Assembly: GCF_019710745.1 (NCBI RefSeq)
Contig: NZ_JAHKJW010000012.1
Location: 1-32,133, forward strand
Reading direction: 5' to 3'
DNA from: Streptomyces beigongshangae
Lineage (GTDB): Bacteria > Actinomycetota > Actinomycetes > Streptomycetales > Streptomycetaceae
DNA length: 32,133 nt
Shown: positions 21,475 through 31,500 of the stretch, in pieces
How positions within the stretch are numbered: the stretch's first letter is position 1
How the letters are laid out: each line of letters starts with the position of its first letter
The notes under the pieces: generated by a model
What the model was told of the DNA's origin: nothing
Databases searched by the model: none
The model's input: only the letters and a program-made list of their open reading frames with translations
Program-made: the position numbers and the translations under genes

Positions 21475-24400
21475 GTGCCGTCAGTGTTGTCGCGCCTCGC
21501 CGGAGGGCGAGGACGTCCCGCATCGGGGCGGAGGCGCAGGCTGACGGCCTTCGCCGCGGTCGCGGCCGTATGCGGGTCCACCGTCCTGGTGGGCGTCCCG
21601 GTCACCACTCCGGTGGCGCACGCGCTGTCCGGTGCCGCGCGGTCTGCGGAAACCGCCGACGCGCCGACCGAGGCCGAAAAAGCCTCGGAAAAGGCGGTGG
21701 AGACCGGCGAGCGTGTGGAAATGGTCAGCCTGCGCACCCCGTACGAGACGACCTACGCCAATGCGGACGGTGCCACCTATTCGATGTCGATTTCCACCGC
21801 TCCGGTCCGGGCCCGGACGGAGGGCGGCACGTGGACCGAGCCCGACGCCTCGCTGGAGCGCAAGGCCGACGGCACCCTCGGACCGGTGGCCGCCGTCGTG
21901 GACATCTCCTTCTCCGGCGGGGGTGACGGCGCGAACCTGGTGAGCGTGGCCGACGGCGACCGCTCGCTGACCGTCGGCTGGCCTGGTGACCTGCCCACCC
22001 CGGTCCTGGAGGGTGCCTCCGCCCGCTATCGGGAGGTGCTGCCGGGCGTCGACCTCCGGCTCACCGCGACGACCCAGGGATATCGCCAGGTCCTGGTGGT
22101 CAAGTCGGCCGAGGCGGCGGCCCAGGAGGCGTTGGAGGAGCTCGAGTTCCCCGTGGACAGACAGGGGCTCGTCCTGCGCGGCGGTTCCGGGGGCGGTGTG
22201 GAGGCCGTGGACGACGACGGCAACGCGGTCTTCCGCACCCCGGCGGCGCGGCAGTGGGACTCGGCCGGCGACGGGACCGTCGCGGCCTCCACCAGGATCA
22301 CCCGCTCTCCCGTCGCGGCCGCCGACGCCCCGGGCGCGGACGACGGCGGCTCCGACGCAGACCCGGCCGCCGGGCCCAGCGACGGCGACGTCTCCGCGGT
22401 ACTGCCCGTCACCGCGGCCGAGGACTCCATCACCGTGGTGCCGGATGCCGACCAGCTCGCCGACGACGACACGGTCTACCCGCTGTACATCGACCCCGAC
22501 GTCTCCTGGGGCGAGTCCGAGCGCACTCTGCTCTCCTCCGACGGTGACACCTTCTACAACTTCTCCGGCGGCGACGACGGTGAGGGCGTCGGCTACTGCG
22601 GCACCTATGTCACCGGCGGCTACGCCTACGTATGCGGCTCCGGCTACAAGCAGCGCATGTACTTCGAGTTCGCGCCGACCGCCCTGCGCGGCAAGCGTGT
22701 CCTGGACGCCACCTTCCGGGTCACCGAGCGCTGGTCTATGTCCTGCACGAAGACCGAGGTGCAACTGATCCGCACGCCCAACATCTCCTCCTCCACCAGG
22801 TGGCCCGGCCCGACCAGTAACTGGGACGTCATGGGCGACCGCACGGTCGCGGCAGGCCGGGGCACCGCCTGCGACCCGAGCCAGCCGGACGCGCCCATCG
22901 AGTTCAACGACGATCCCGCGCAGAAGTACGAGAACCTCACCGGCACCGTGAAGTCCTTCGCGGACGGCGACTTCTCCCGACTGACGCTGATGCTGAAGGC
23001 GAGCAACGAGTCCGACCCCAACGGCTGGAAGCGGTTCGACGACGACGCCGTCCTCGACGTCGACTTCGTGGGCGTCCCGGCCCCGCCGACCAGTCCCGGT
23101 GTGCTCTCCGGGGAGATCACCTCCTGCGAGACGGACGCGAGCGACCCCGCTGTCCTCTCCGACCCCACACCCACCCTCACCGCCGTCGCGCAGACCGCGC
23201 CGGGCGGCGAGAAAGAGGCCGACCTGCGCGTCCGTTTCTATGTGCAGAAGCTCGACGGCAGCGCCTGGGAGGTCGCCACCGAGCCGATCCGGCCGTTCAG
23301 CCCCGCCTTCGTCAACGACGGGCAGAAGGTGTCGGAGAGTTCGCCGATCACCCTCGCCAACGGCGGAACCTACCGCATGGCCGCGTTCACCCGCTCCTAC
23401 CACCCGGGCGGCAACCTGGAGTCGCGCAGCACCGTCACCACCAAGGGCTGGTGCTACTTCAAGGTCGACACCACCGCCCCCAAGGCACCGGTGATCACCT
23501 TCAAGGGCCCGTACTCGTCCTGCACGGCCGATGCCTGCGCGGCGGCCGGAGGACCGGGCGTCAAGGGCTCGTTCACCTTCGCCCCGGCCTCCGGTGACGC
23601 GGGCACCGTGGTGGGCTACCGCTACAAGCTGGCCTCCGCGTCCGCATGGTCCGCCACGGTCAGAGGGGCCACCGTCACCCGGGACATCGCCCCCGACCTC
23701 GCCGGCACCCAGGTGCTCCAGGTGCGCGCACTGGACAACGTGGGCAGCGGACGCTGGGGGGCCATCGCCGGCGTGCGGTTCAACGTGCAGGAGGGCCGGG
23801 GCGCCACCGGCCGCTGGAACTTCCTGGACGGGGCCACCGACCCGGCCTCCACGACCGCCTCCGACATCGCCACCGCATCCGGGACCCGGCATCCGGCCAC
23901 CCTGTACCCCGGCTCGGGCTGGTCCGCTCTGGCCCGGCACGGCAACGGTGACCGCTCCCTGTATCTCAACGATACCTCGGACACCACCCGGCAGAGCGGA
24001 TACGCGGCGACCTCCGGACCGGTCGTCAACACCCAGTCCTCCTATACGGTGTCGGCCTGGGCCTACCTCACCGACACCTCCGCCTACCGCGGCGTGCTGT
24101 CCCAGACCGGCACGGACGGCTCCGGCTTCGTCCTGTACTACTCGGCCGGCGTCAAGCGGTGGGTGTTCCGCTACAACTGGCTGGACAGCTCCGGCAATCG
24201 GCAGATGGTCACCATGAACGCCGCCGCCGAGGGGCCGCCGGTGAAGGTGTGGACGCACCTCGCCGCGACGTACGACGCCGAGGCGCACGCGATCCGCCTC
24301 TACGTCAACGGCCGTCCGCAGGGCGCGGCGCTGTCGGTGCCCGCCGGGGGCGAGAAGCAGACCCCCGACGGCGCCTTCCAGATCGGCCGCGCCAGCTATG

Positions 24401-25218
24401 TGTACGGCGACTTCACCCAGTACTGGAAGGGCCGGATCGACGAGGTCGCCGTCTTCCAGGAAGCCTTGACGCCGGCCGGCGTCGCCCAGGAGGCGCGGCT
24501 GCTCAACGCCGACAGCACCGCCGCGGCCACCGAGCTGGTCGCCGCGTGGAACCCGGACGGGGCCTCCGGCACCACACTCACGGACACGCTCACCGGCTAC
24601 AACCGCGCCCTCGCGCTGTCCGGCGGTGCCTCGCTGGACGGCGAGGCTGTCGTGCTGGACGGCACCGACGACGCGGCCGTCACCACGGGCCCCGTCGTCG
24701 ACGAGACGGGCTCGTTCACCGTGACCACCGAGGTGGAGCTGGACCAGGCGCAACTCAACGCCGAGGGGATCGGGTTCGTCGGACAGGTCCTCGGCCAGCG
24801 GACCGCGGACGGTTCCGCCTGGGGGATGTGGTACGAGACGACGGGGACGGAAACCCGGTTCGACGACGACGACAACCCCTATGAAGTACCCATCGGGTTC
24901 TGGCGGTTCGGCCGCCTGGACGCCACGGGGAACTTCACCGCCGTCGACTCCGACAGCGCGGCCGTGGTCGGCAGCCGGGTGCGGCTGACCGGGGTCTACG
25001 ACGCACAGGCCGGGACCGTCGCCCTCTACCTGGACGCCACCCAGAACGACACGGACACCCCGTACACGGCGGTCGTCGGCTCGGGCGACTTCTCGGTCGG
25101 CAAGGCGTACGTGGGCGGCACCTGGGGCCGCCACCTGCCCGCACGGATCTCCGACATCCGGATCTGGGCGGGCGCGGCGATGGACGGTACCCAGGTGGAC
25201 ACGCTGGTCAACGGCTGA
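21475..25218 (+). CDS. Large secreted LamG-domain protein (partner of the RHS protein)
   Basis: The 1,247-residue protein begins at GTG 21475, four bases after GGGGGAA; the ATG at 21460 sits on that site and is rejected. A signal peptide covers about residues 1-44 (RRRRLTAFAAVAAVCG...VAHA). The N-terminal part resembles the shell-like regions that accompany WapA/RHS proteins, with a DNRLRE-like beta domain around 345-540 (TFYNF, CGTYVTGGYAYVCG, RMYFEFAP, VLDATFRVTE). Two concanavalin-like LamG jellyroll domains follow, about 775-1013 (YTVSAWAYLTD, WTHLAATYDA, IRLYVNGR, GRIDEVAVF) and 1016-1247. Such proteins are often encoded just upstream of RHS proteins in actinomycetes and may bind glycans or help build the RHS shell. 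It ends 320 bases before the RHS gene on the same strand. Confidence 0.87.
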   Translation: MPSVLSRLAGGRGRPASGRRRRLTAFAAVAAVCGSTVLVGVPVTTPVAHALSGAARSAETADAPTEAEKASEKAVETGERVEMVSLRTPYETTYANADGATYSMSISTAPVRARTEGGTWTEPDASLERKADGTLGPVAAVVDISFSGGGDGANLVSVADGDRSLTVGWPGDLPTPVLEGASARYREVLPGVDLRLTATTQGYRQVLVVKSAEAAAQEALEELEFPVDRQGLVLRGGSGGGVEAVDDDGNAVFRTPAARQWDSAGDGTVAASTRITRSPVAAADAPGADDGGSDADPAAGPSDGDVSAVLPVTAAEDSITVVPDADQLADDDTVYPLYIDPDVSWGESERTLLSSDGDTFYNFSGGDDGEGVGYCGTYVTGGYAYVCGSGYKQRMYFEFAPTALRGKRVLDATFRVTERWSMSCTKTEVQLIRTPNISSSTRWPGPTSNWDVMGDRTVAAGRGTACDPSQPDAPIEFNDDPAQKYENLTGTVKSFADGDFSRLTLMLKASNESDPNGWKRFDDDAVLDVDFVGVPAPPTSPGVLSGEITSCETDASDPAVLSDPTPTLTAVAQTAPGGEKEADLRVRFYVQKLDGSAWEVATEPIRPFSPAFVNDGQKVSESSPITLANGGTYRMAAFTRSYHPGGNLESRSTVTTKGWCYFKVDTTAPKAPVITFKGPYSSCTADACAAAGGPGVKGSFTFAPASGDAGTVVGYRYKLASASAWSATVRGATVTRDIAPDLAGTQVLQVRALDNVGSGRWGAIAGVRFNVQEGRGATGRWNFLDGATDPASTTASDIATASGTRHPATLYPGSGWSALARHGNGDRSLYLNDTSDTTRQSGYAATSGPVVNTQSSYTVSAWAYLTDTSAYRGVLSQTGTDGSGFVLYYSAGVKRWVFRYNWLDSSGNRQMVTMNAAAEGPPVKVWTHLAATYDAEAHAIRLYVNGRPQGAALSVPAGGEKQTPDGAFQIGRASYVYGDFTQYWKGRIDEVAVFQEALTPAGVAQEARLLNADSTAAATELVAAWNPDGASGTTLTDTLTGYNRALALSGGASLDGEAVVLDGTDDAAVTTGPVVDETGSFTVTTEVELDQAQLNAEGIGFVGQVLGQRTADGSAWGMWYETTGTETRFDDDDNPYEVPIGFWRFGRLDATGNFTAVDSDSAAVVGSRVRLTGVYDAQAGTVALYLDATQNDTDTPYTAVVGSGDFSVGKAYVGGTWGRHLPARISDIRIWAGAAMDGTQVDTLVNG

Positions 25219-25538
25219 ACCCGGTCCCGGGATCCCGCCCCCGGGATCCCGGGGCAGTCCTCCCGGACGACCGGTGCGGGGGGCGCCGCCCCGGCCCCGC
25301 CCCGGCCCCTGATGTGTCCCTGCGCCGCCCGGCACCGGACGCGGCTCCCGTCGCCCGCTGCTCCGCCCGTCAACGGCGCGAACCGTTCGCCGCCCGGCAC
25401 ACGGTGGCCGCCCCACCAGAGCGGGGGGCGGCGGACGACCGGGCAGACACCGGCGTGCCACCGTCCCTCCCACCCGCCAGTTTCCCTTTCTTCTCCCTCC
25501 CGGCCGTGCGCGGCCGTACTTCGACAGGGGTGTATGTC
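25219..25538. other. 320-base spacer between the LamG and RHS genes
   Basis: No gene is supported. Near the LamG stop are two copies of the palindrome CGGGATCCCG (25228-25237 and 25242-25251), which can form a GC hairpin. A GC-rich stretch and a pyrimidine-rich stretch (about 25463-25502) follow, then AGGGG before the RHS start. A partial terminator or internal promoter is possible. Confidence 0.55.
25228..25251 (+). terminator. Double palindrome after the LamG gene (possible attenuating hairpin)
   Basis: Two identical 10-base palindromes, CGGGATCCCG, are separated by four C residues. They can pair with each other or fold singly. The position 10 bases after the stop codon suits a partial terminator that lowers RHS expression relative to the LamG gene. 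Confidence 0.45.
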
Positions 25539-28500
25539 GTGAGATCCGGTACAGCAACACCACGCTGGATGCGTGGCGGACGGGCCGGGGCGGTGGTCGT
25601 CCTGGTCCTCGCGCTGGCTACGGGCGCACTGCCCGCCGCCGGCCCCGCGGCCGCGGCCCCCGGCGGCGGCCTCGGCCGGCCCGAGGTGCCCGAGCAGCGG
25701 GACAGCGATGTACGGACCGTCACCGGCCTGGGCGCGAAGCAGGCACGGGACGCGGTCACCGCCCACCTTGCGGACAACAAGGCCAGCGCCCGCCGGGCCG
25801 CGGCCGAGCGGCACGCGGACTGGCCCACGGCCGGCCGCGCCGCGCTCACGCTGCCCGCCGGGCGGGCGCGGAAGGCCGCCACGGTGGCAGGCGGGCTCCC
25901 CGTCACCGTCGCCTCGTCCGGCGAAGCCGAGGCCGCGGTCGGCAGCGGGAGCGTTCGTGTCCTGGACCGCGCCGCCACCACGGCTGCCGGAGTGCGGGGC
26001 GTGCTGCTGACCGCCGCCGCCGAACGGCCCGGCCGGGCCCGGCTCACCGTCGGCTACGGGGCCTTCGCCTCGGCGTACGGCGGCGGATGGTCGGGCCGGC
26101 TCGGTCTGACCCGGCTGCCGGCCTGCGCCTTGACCACACCGGAGAAACCCGGCTGCCGCACCGGCACCCCGCTCACCACCCGCAACGACACCGCCGCACA
26201 GACCGTCTCGGCCGAGGTCCCGCTCGGCGCCGCGGCCGGGGGCGCCACCGTCCTCGCGCTCGCCGCGGTCTCGCCTGCCTCGGCGACCGGCGCCGGGACC
26301 TACGCCGCCACCCCGCTGTCGTCGTCCTCGGCCTGGCAGGCGGGTGGCAGTGCCGGTTCGTTCACCTGGTCGTACCCGATGAGCGTGCCCCCGGCGGCGG
26401 CCGGGCCGGCGCCCGCCCTCCAACTGGCCTACGACTCCGGCGCCATCGACGGCCGGACCGCCTCCACCAACAACCAGACCACGCAGGTCGGTGAGGGCTT
26501 CGACCTGTCGACGTCGTCCTACGTGGAGCGCTCGTACGGAAGTTGCGACCAGGACGGCCAGAACGACAAGCACGACCTGTGCTGGAAGTACGAGAACGCC
26601 TCGCTCGTCCTGAACGGCAAGTCCAGTGAGCTGGTCAAGGACGACACCACGGGCACCTGGCGGCTGGCCGACGACGACGCCTCCACCGTCACCCACCTCA
26701 CCGGCGGCACCGGGGGCGACGGCGACGGCGAGTACTGGACGGTGACCACCGGCGACGGCACCCGGTACTGGTTCGGCCTGGACAAGCTGCCCGGTGCCGG
26801 GACCGAGCGCACCGACTCGGTATGGACCGTGCCCGTCCATGGCGACGACAGCGGAGAACCCGGCTACGACCAGGGCTCCTCCTTCGCCGACCGTTCCGTC
26901 GTGCAGGCCTGGCGCTGGAACCTGGACTACGTCGAGGATCCTTCGGGGAACGCGGCCAGCTACTGGTACATCAAGGAGACCAACGCCTACGGCAAGAACG
27001 AGGCGGAGAAGGCCACCACCGAGTACACCCGCGGCGGCCGTCTCGACAAAATCCTCTACGGGCAGCGCAAGGACTCGCTGTTCACCGGCGTCACCTCGAA
27101 CAAGGTCACCTTCACCTACGCCGAGCGCTGCACCGCCGCCGACTGCTCGGAGCTGACGGAGTCGAAGGCCCCGAACTGGCCGGACGTGCCCTTCGACGCG
27201 ATCTGCAAGAAGGACGCCGACTGCGACGCCCACAGCCCTGCCTTCTTCACCCGCAAGCGGCTCACCCAGGTCGACACCTGGTCCTGGTCCGCCGCGATCT
27301 CCGCCTTCACACCGGTCGACACCTGGGCGTTCACCCAGGAGTACTTGGACGGCGGGGACATCGGCGACAGCACCGACCAGACACTGACGCTGAAGAGCAT
27401 CCGGCGCACCGGCAAGAACGGCACCGCCCTCACGCTCGACCCGATCACGTTCACCTATCAGATGCGGGAGAACCGGGTCGACGCCACCGACAACATCCTG
27501 CCCCTGAGCCGCCCGCGGATCGAGTCCGTCACCTCCGAGACCGGGTCCATCACCCGTGTCTCACTCTCCCAGCCGGAGTGCGTGCGCGGCAGCGCCATGC
27601 CCGCCGCCGAGGACGACAACACGCGGTCCTGCTATCCGCAGTATTGGGGGATCAACGGCGCCGCGGAGTCCACGCTCGACTGGTTCCACAAGTACCGCGT
27701 CCTCGCGGTCACCGTCTCCGACCCGACCGGGAAGAACGACGCCACCCAGACCTCGTACACATACGCGGATCCCGCCTGGCGCTACAACGACAGTCCCTTG
27801 GTCGCCCTCGACGAGCGCACCTGGTCGGTGTGGCGTGGCTACGGCCGGGTGACCACCGTCAAGGGCGCCGGCGCCTCCGCCGTCAAGACGGTCACCGTCT
27901 ACCGGCAGGGCATGGACGGGGACCGGCTCCTCGGTCCCGACGGCAAGCTCGACCCCGACGCCCGCCGCTCGGCCGACGTCACCGGTATCGGCTTCACCGG
28001 ACTGCCGGTGCCCGCACAGACCGACAGCGATCAGTACGCGGGTATGGTGCGCCAGCAGGTCTCCTACAACGGAACCACTCCGGTCAGCGTCACCGTCGAC
28101 GAGCCCTGGTCGAAGCGGACCGCCACCCAGCACAAGTCGTACGCAGACACCGAGGCGTACTTCGTGCGCACCGCGAAGTCCTCCACCCACACCCATCTGA
28201 CGGCCACCGGCGGCTGGCGCACCACGGCCACCGCCACCACCTACGACGACTTCGGCATGGCCGCGACCGTTGACACCACGGGGGACACCGTCAGGAGCGG
28301 CGACGAGACCTGCACCCGCACCTGGTACGCCCGCAACGCCGCGGCGGGCATCAACTCCCTGGTCTCCCGGACCCGCACGGTCGGCCGTTCCTGCTCCGTC
28401 ACGGAGAACTCCCTCAGCCTGCCCGCGTCCTCCGGCACCCGCGGCGACGTCCTGTCGGACATCGCGACGGTCTACGACCGCCCGTCCGCGACGGCGTGGA

Positions 28501-31500
28501 GCGCCGACCAGACCCCGACCAAGGGGTGGAAGACGTGGGGCGGACGGGCCTCGGCCTACCCCGCCACCACGACCGACGGCGAGCGTCCCCCGACCGCCTG
28601 GCAGACCACCGGCGGCAGCGCCTTCGACGACCTGGGCCGGGTGACCACCTCCACCGACGCCGCGGGACAGTCGACGACCGTCGCCTACACCCCGGTCGCG
28701 GCCGGCCCCCTGACCCGCATGGTGCTCACCAACCCCAAGTCGCAGAAGTCGTACACGTACCACGACCCCGGCAGCGGCCAGGTCACCAAGGTCTACGACC
28801 TCAACACCCGCCTCACCGAGACCTCGTACGACGCGCTGGGCCGCACCACCGCCGTCTGGCTGCCCAACCGCAGCCGGTCCGGCAAGCAGAGCGCCAACTA
28901 CGTGTACGGCTACTCCGTCGGCAACGACAAGCCGTCCTGGACGTCGTCGGGGTCGCTGAAAGCCGACGGTGACACCTACAGCACCTCGTACACCGTCTAC
29001 GACTCGCTGCTGCGGACCCTGCAGACCCAGGCGCCGACGGCGCTCGGCGGCCGGCTGCTGACCGACACGCGCTACGACAGCCGCGGCCTGACCCACGAGA
29101 CGTACGCGGACATCTTCGACGCGGACCACACGCCCGATGGCACCTACACCCGGGCCGAGTACGGCGAGGCGCCCAAGCAGACCTCGACCGTCTTCGACGC
29201 GGCGGGCCGGCCGGTCGGCACGACCCAGTACGTATACGGTGACAAGCACTGGTCCACCACCACCAGTTACACCGGCGACTCCACCGCCACTACCGCCCTG
29301 TCCGGTGGTTCCGCCGTGCGCGAGATCACGGACGCCCTCGGCCGCGTCGTGGAGCGCCGCGAGTACGCGGGGACGGCCACCACCGACACCGCCTACGGCG
29401 GAACGGCCGGTGCCCCCTACACCAGCACCGGGTTCACCTTCACCGCCGACGGCAAGGAGTCGACGGTGACCGGACCGGATCGGACGGTCTGGAAGTACGG
29501 CTACGACCTGTACGGCCGCCAGGTCTCGGCGACCGACCCGGACAAGGGCACCACCACCACCGGCTGGACGGCGGCCGACCAGGTTGCCAAGGTCACCGAC
29601 GCGAGGGGCACGAGCCTGCTCTACGAGTACGACGTGCTGGGCCGCAGAACGGGCGAGTGGTCGGGCGCCAAGACGGACCCGAACAAGCTGACGGCGTGGT
29701 CCTACGACACCCTCGCCAAGGGCCAGTTGGACTCCACCACTCGCTACCAGGGCGGTGTAGCGGGCACTGCCTACACCAAGAAGGTCACCGCCTACGACGC
29801 CCTCTACCGCGCCACCGGCAACCAACTGGTGCTGCCCGCGGATGACCCGTTGGTCACCTCGGGCGCGGTGAAGTCGACGATCGGCTTCTCCACCTACTAC
29901 AACCTCGACGGCACACAGCAGTACATCGACGAACCGGCCGCCGGCGGCCTGGCGGCCGAGAAGGTCGAGGCGTCGTTCAACGACGTCGGCCTGCCCACCG
30001 CCCTCTCCGGCAAGAGCGGCTACGTCCTGGGCGCCTCCTACTCCGCGCTGGGCGAGAGCAACCAGCTCACCCTGGGCACCTCGGCGGCGACGGGCGTGAA
30101 GAAGGCATATCTGACGCAGACCTGGGAGGAGGGCACCGGACGACTCACCCGGTCCGTGCTCACCGATCAGACGCACGCCTACGAACTCCAAGAGCTGAAC
30201 TACACCTACGACGACTCCGGGAACGTCACCTCCGTCAAGGACCCCACCACCCTCGGCGGCACCTCCTCCGTCGACAACCAGTGCTTCGGCTACGACGGTC
30301 ACCGCCGGCTGACCGAGGCGTGGACCCCGGCGAACGGGGACTGCGCGGCCACCAGCAGCTCCTCCGTGCTGGGCGGGCCGAGCCCTTACCGGACGTCCTA
30401 CACCTACACCGACGCCGGGCTGAGGGCGACAGAGACCGACCACACCGCGACCACGGCCAAGACCCGCACCTACTGCTACAGCTCCACGCAACCGCACGCC
30501 CTGACGGCGACCACCACCGCCGCCTCCTGCACCGGTGTCACCGCCGCCTACGCCTACGACGCGGCCGGCAACACCAGGACCCGCCCCGACGGGACGGCCA
30601 CCCAGACCCTTTCCTGGTCGCCCGAGGGCAAGCTCGGCGAGGTGAAGGAAGGGACCTCGGTCACCGGCTACGTCTACGACGCCGACGGCAACCTGCTCGT
30701 CCGCCGCAACGCCGCCGGGGAGACGGTCCTCTACCTCGGCACCACCGAGGTGCACCTGGACACGACCACCGGCAAGTTCTGGGCCCAGCGCTACTACGGC
30801 TTCGACGGCAACGCGGTCGCCCTGCGCACCAACAAGTCCGGCACGGACACCCTGTGCTGGCTGGCCGCCGACCACCACGGCACCTCCTCGGTGGCGATGG
30901 ACGCCACCACCCAGGCGGTCACCAAGCGCTACAGCACCCCGTTCGGCGTGCCCCGTACCGGCGGCAGCGGCACTTGGCCCGACGACAAGGCATTCCTCGG
31001 CAAGACCGCCGACGCCGCCACCGGCCTGACCCACGTCGGAGCCCGCGAGTACGACCCGCTGACCGGCCGGTTCATCAGCGTCGACCCCTTGCTGGAGACC
31101 GACAAGCAGCAGACCCTCAACGGTTACACCTACGCGGCCAACAACCCCGTCACCTTCTCGGACCCGACCGGAAACGCCGTCCCGGAATGCATGACCGGCG
31201 AGATCAAGTGCCGGGGCGGCATCCCGGTGTCCAACAGCAAGGACGCCGGATCCGGTGGCAAGAAGGGCAACGGCTCCGGCGGCGGTGGAGGCGGCGGCAA
31301 CGGCTCCGGGGGCGGCGGCCACACGGTCGTCCGCAACGGCGGCCAGAGCAACGTCGGCAGCTCCTGCGGCCTGACCTTCGCCATGAGCGGCCACAACGCC
31401 GCCGTCTGCCAGTCGGGCTACGCGGTGCAGGTGTGGGCCATGGAGTACGAGGTCGAGGGCTATGTGACGGTCGACATCGGCGACGGCGGCACCACCGCCA

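Noticed and set aside
25312..25542. Upstream starts for the RHS gene (GTG 25314) and a short frame from ATG 25312
   Set aside because: The extra residues lack conservation features and would bury the signal peptide; GTG 25539 has AGGGG at the right distance.
21481..25563. A very long minus-strand frame opposite the LamG gene
   Set aside because: It is a compositional shadow. The plus strand carries recognised domains, a signal peptide and a ribosome-binding site; the minus translation shows none.
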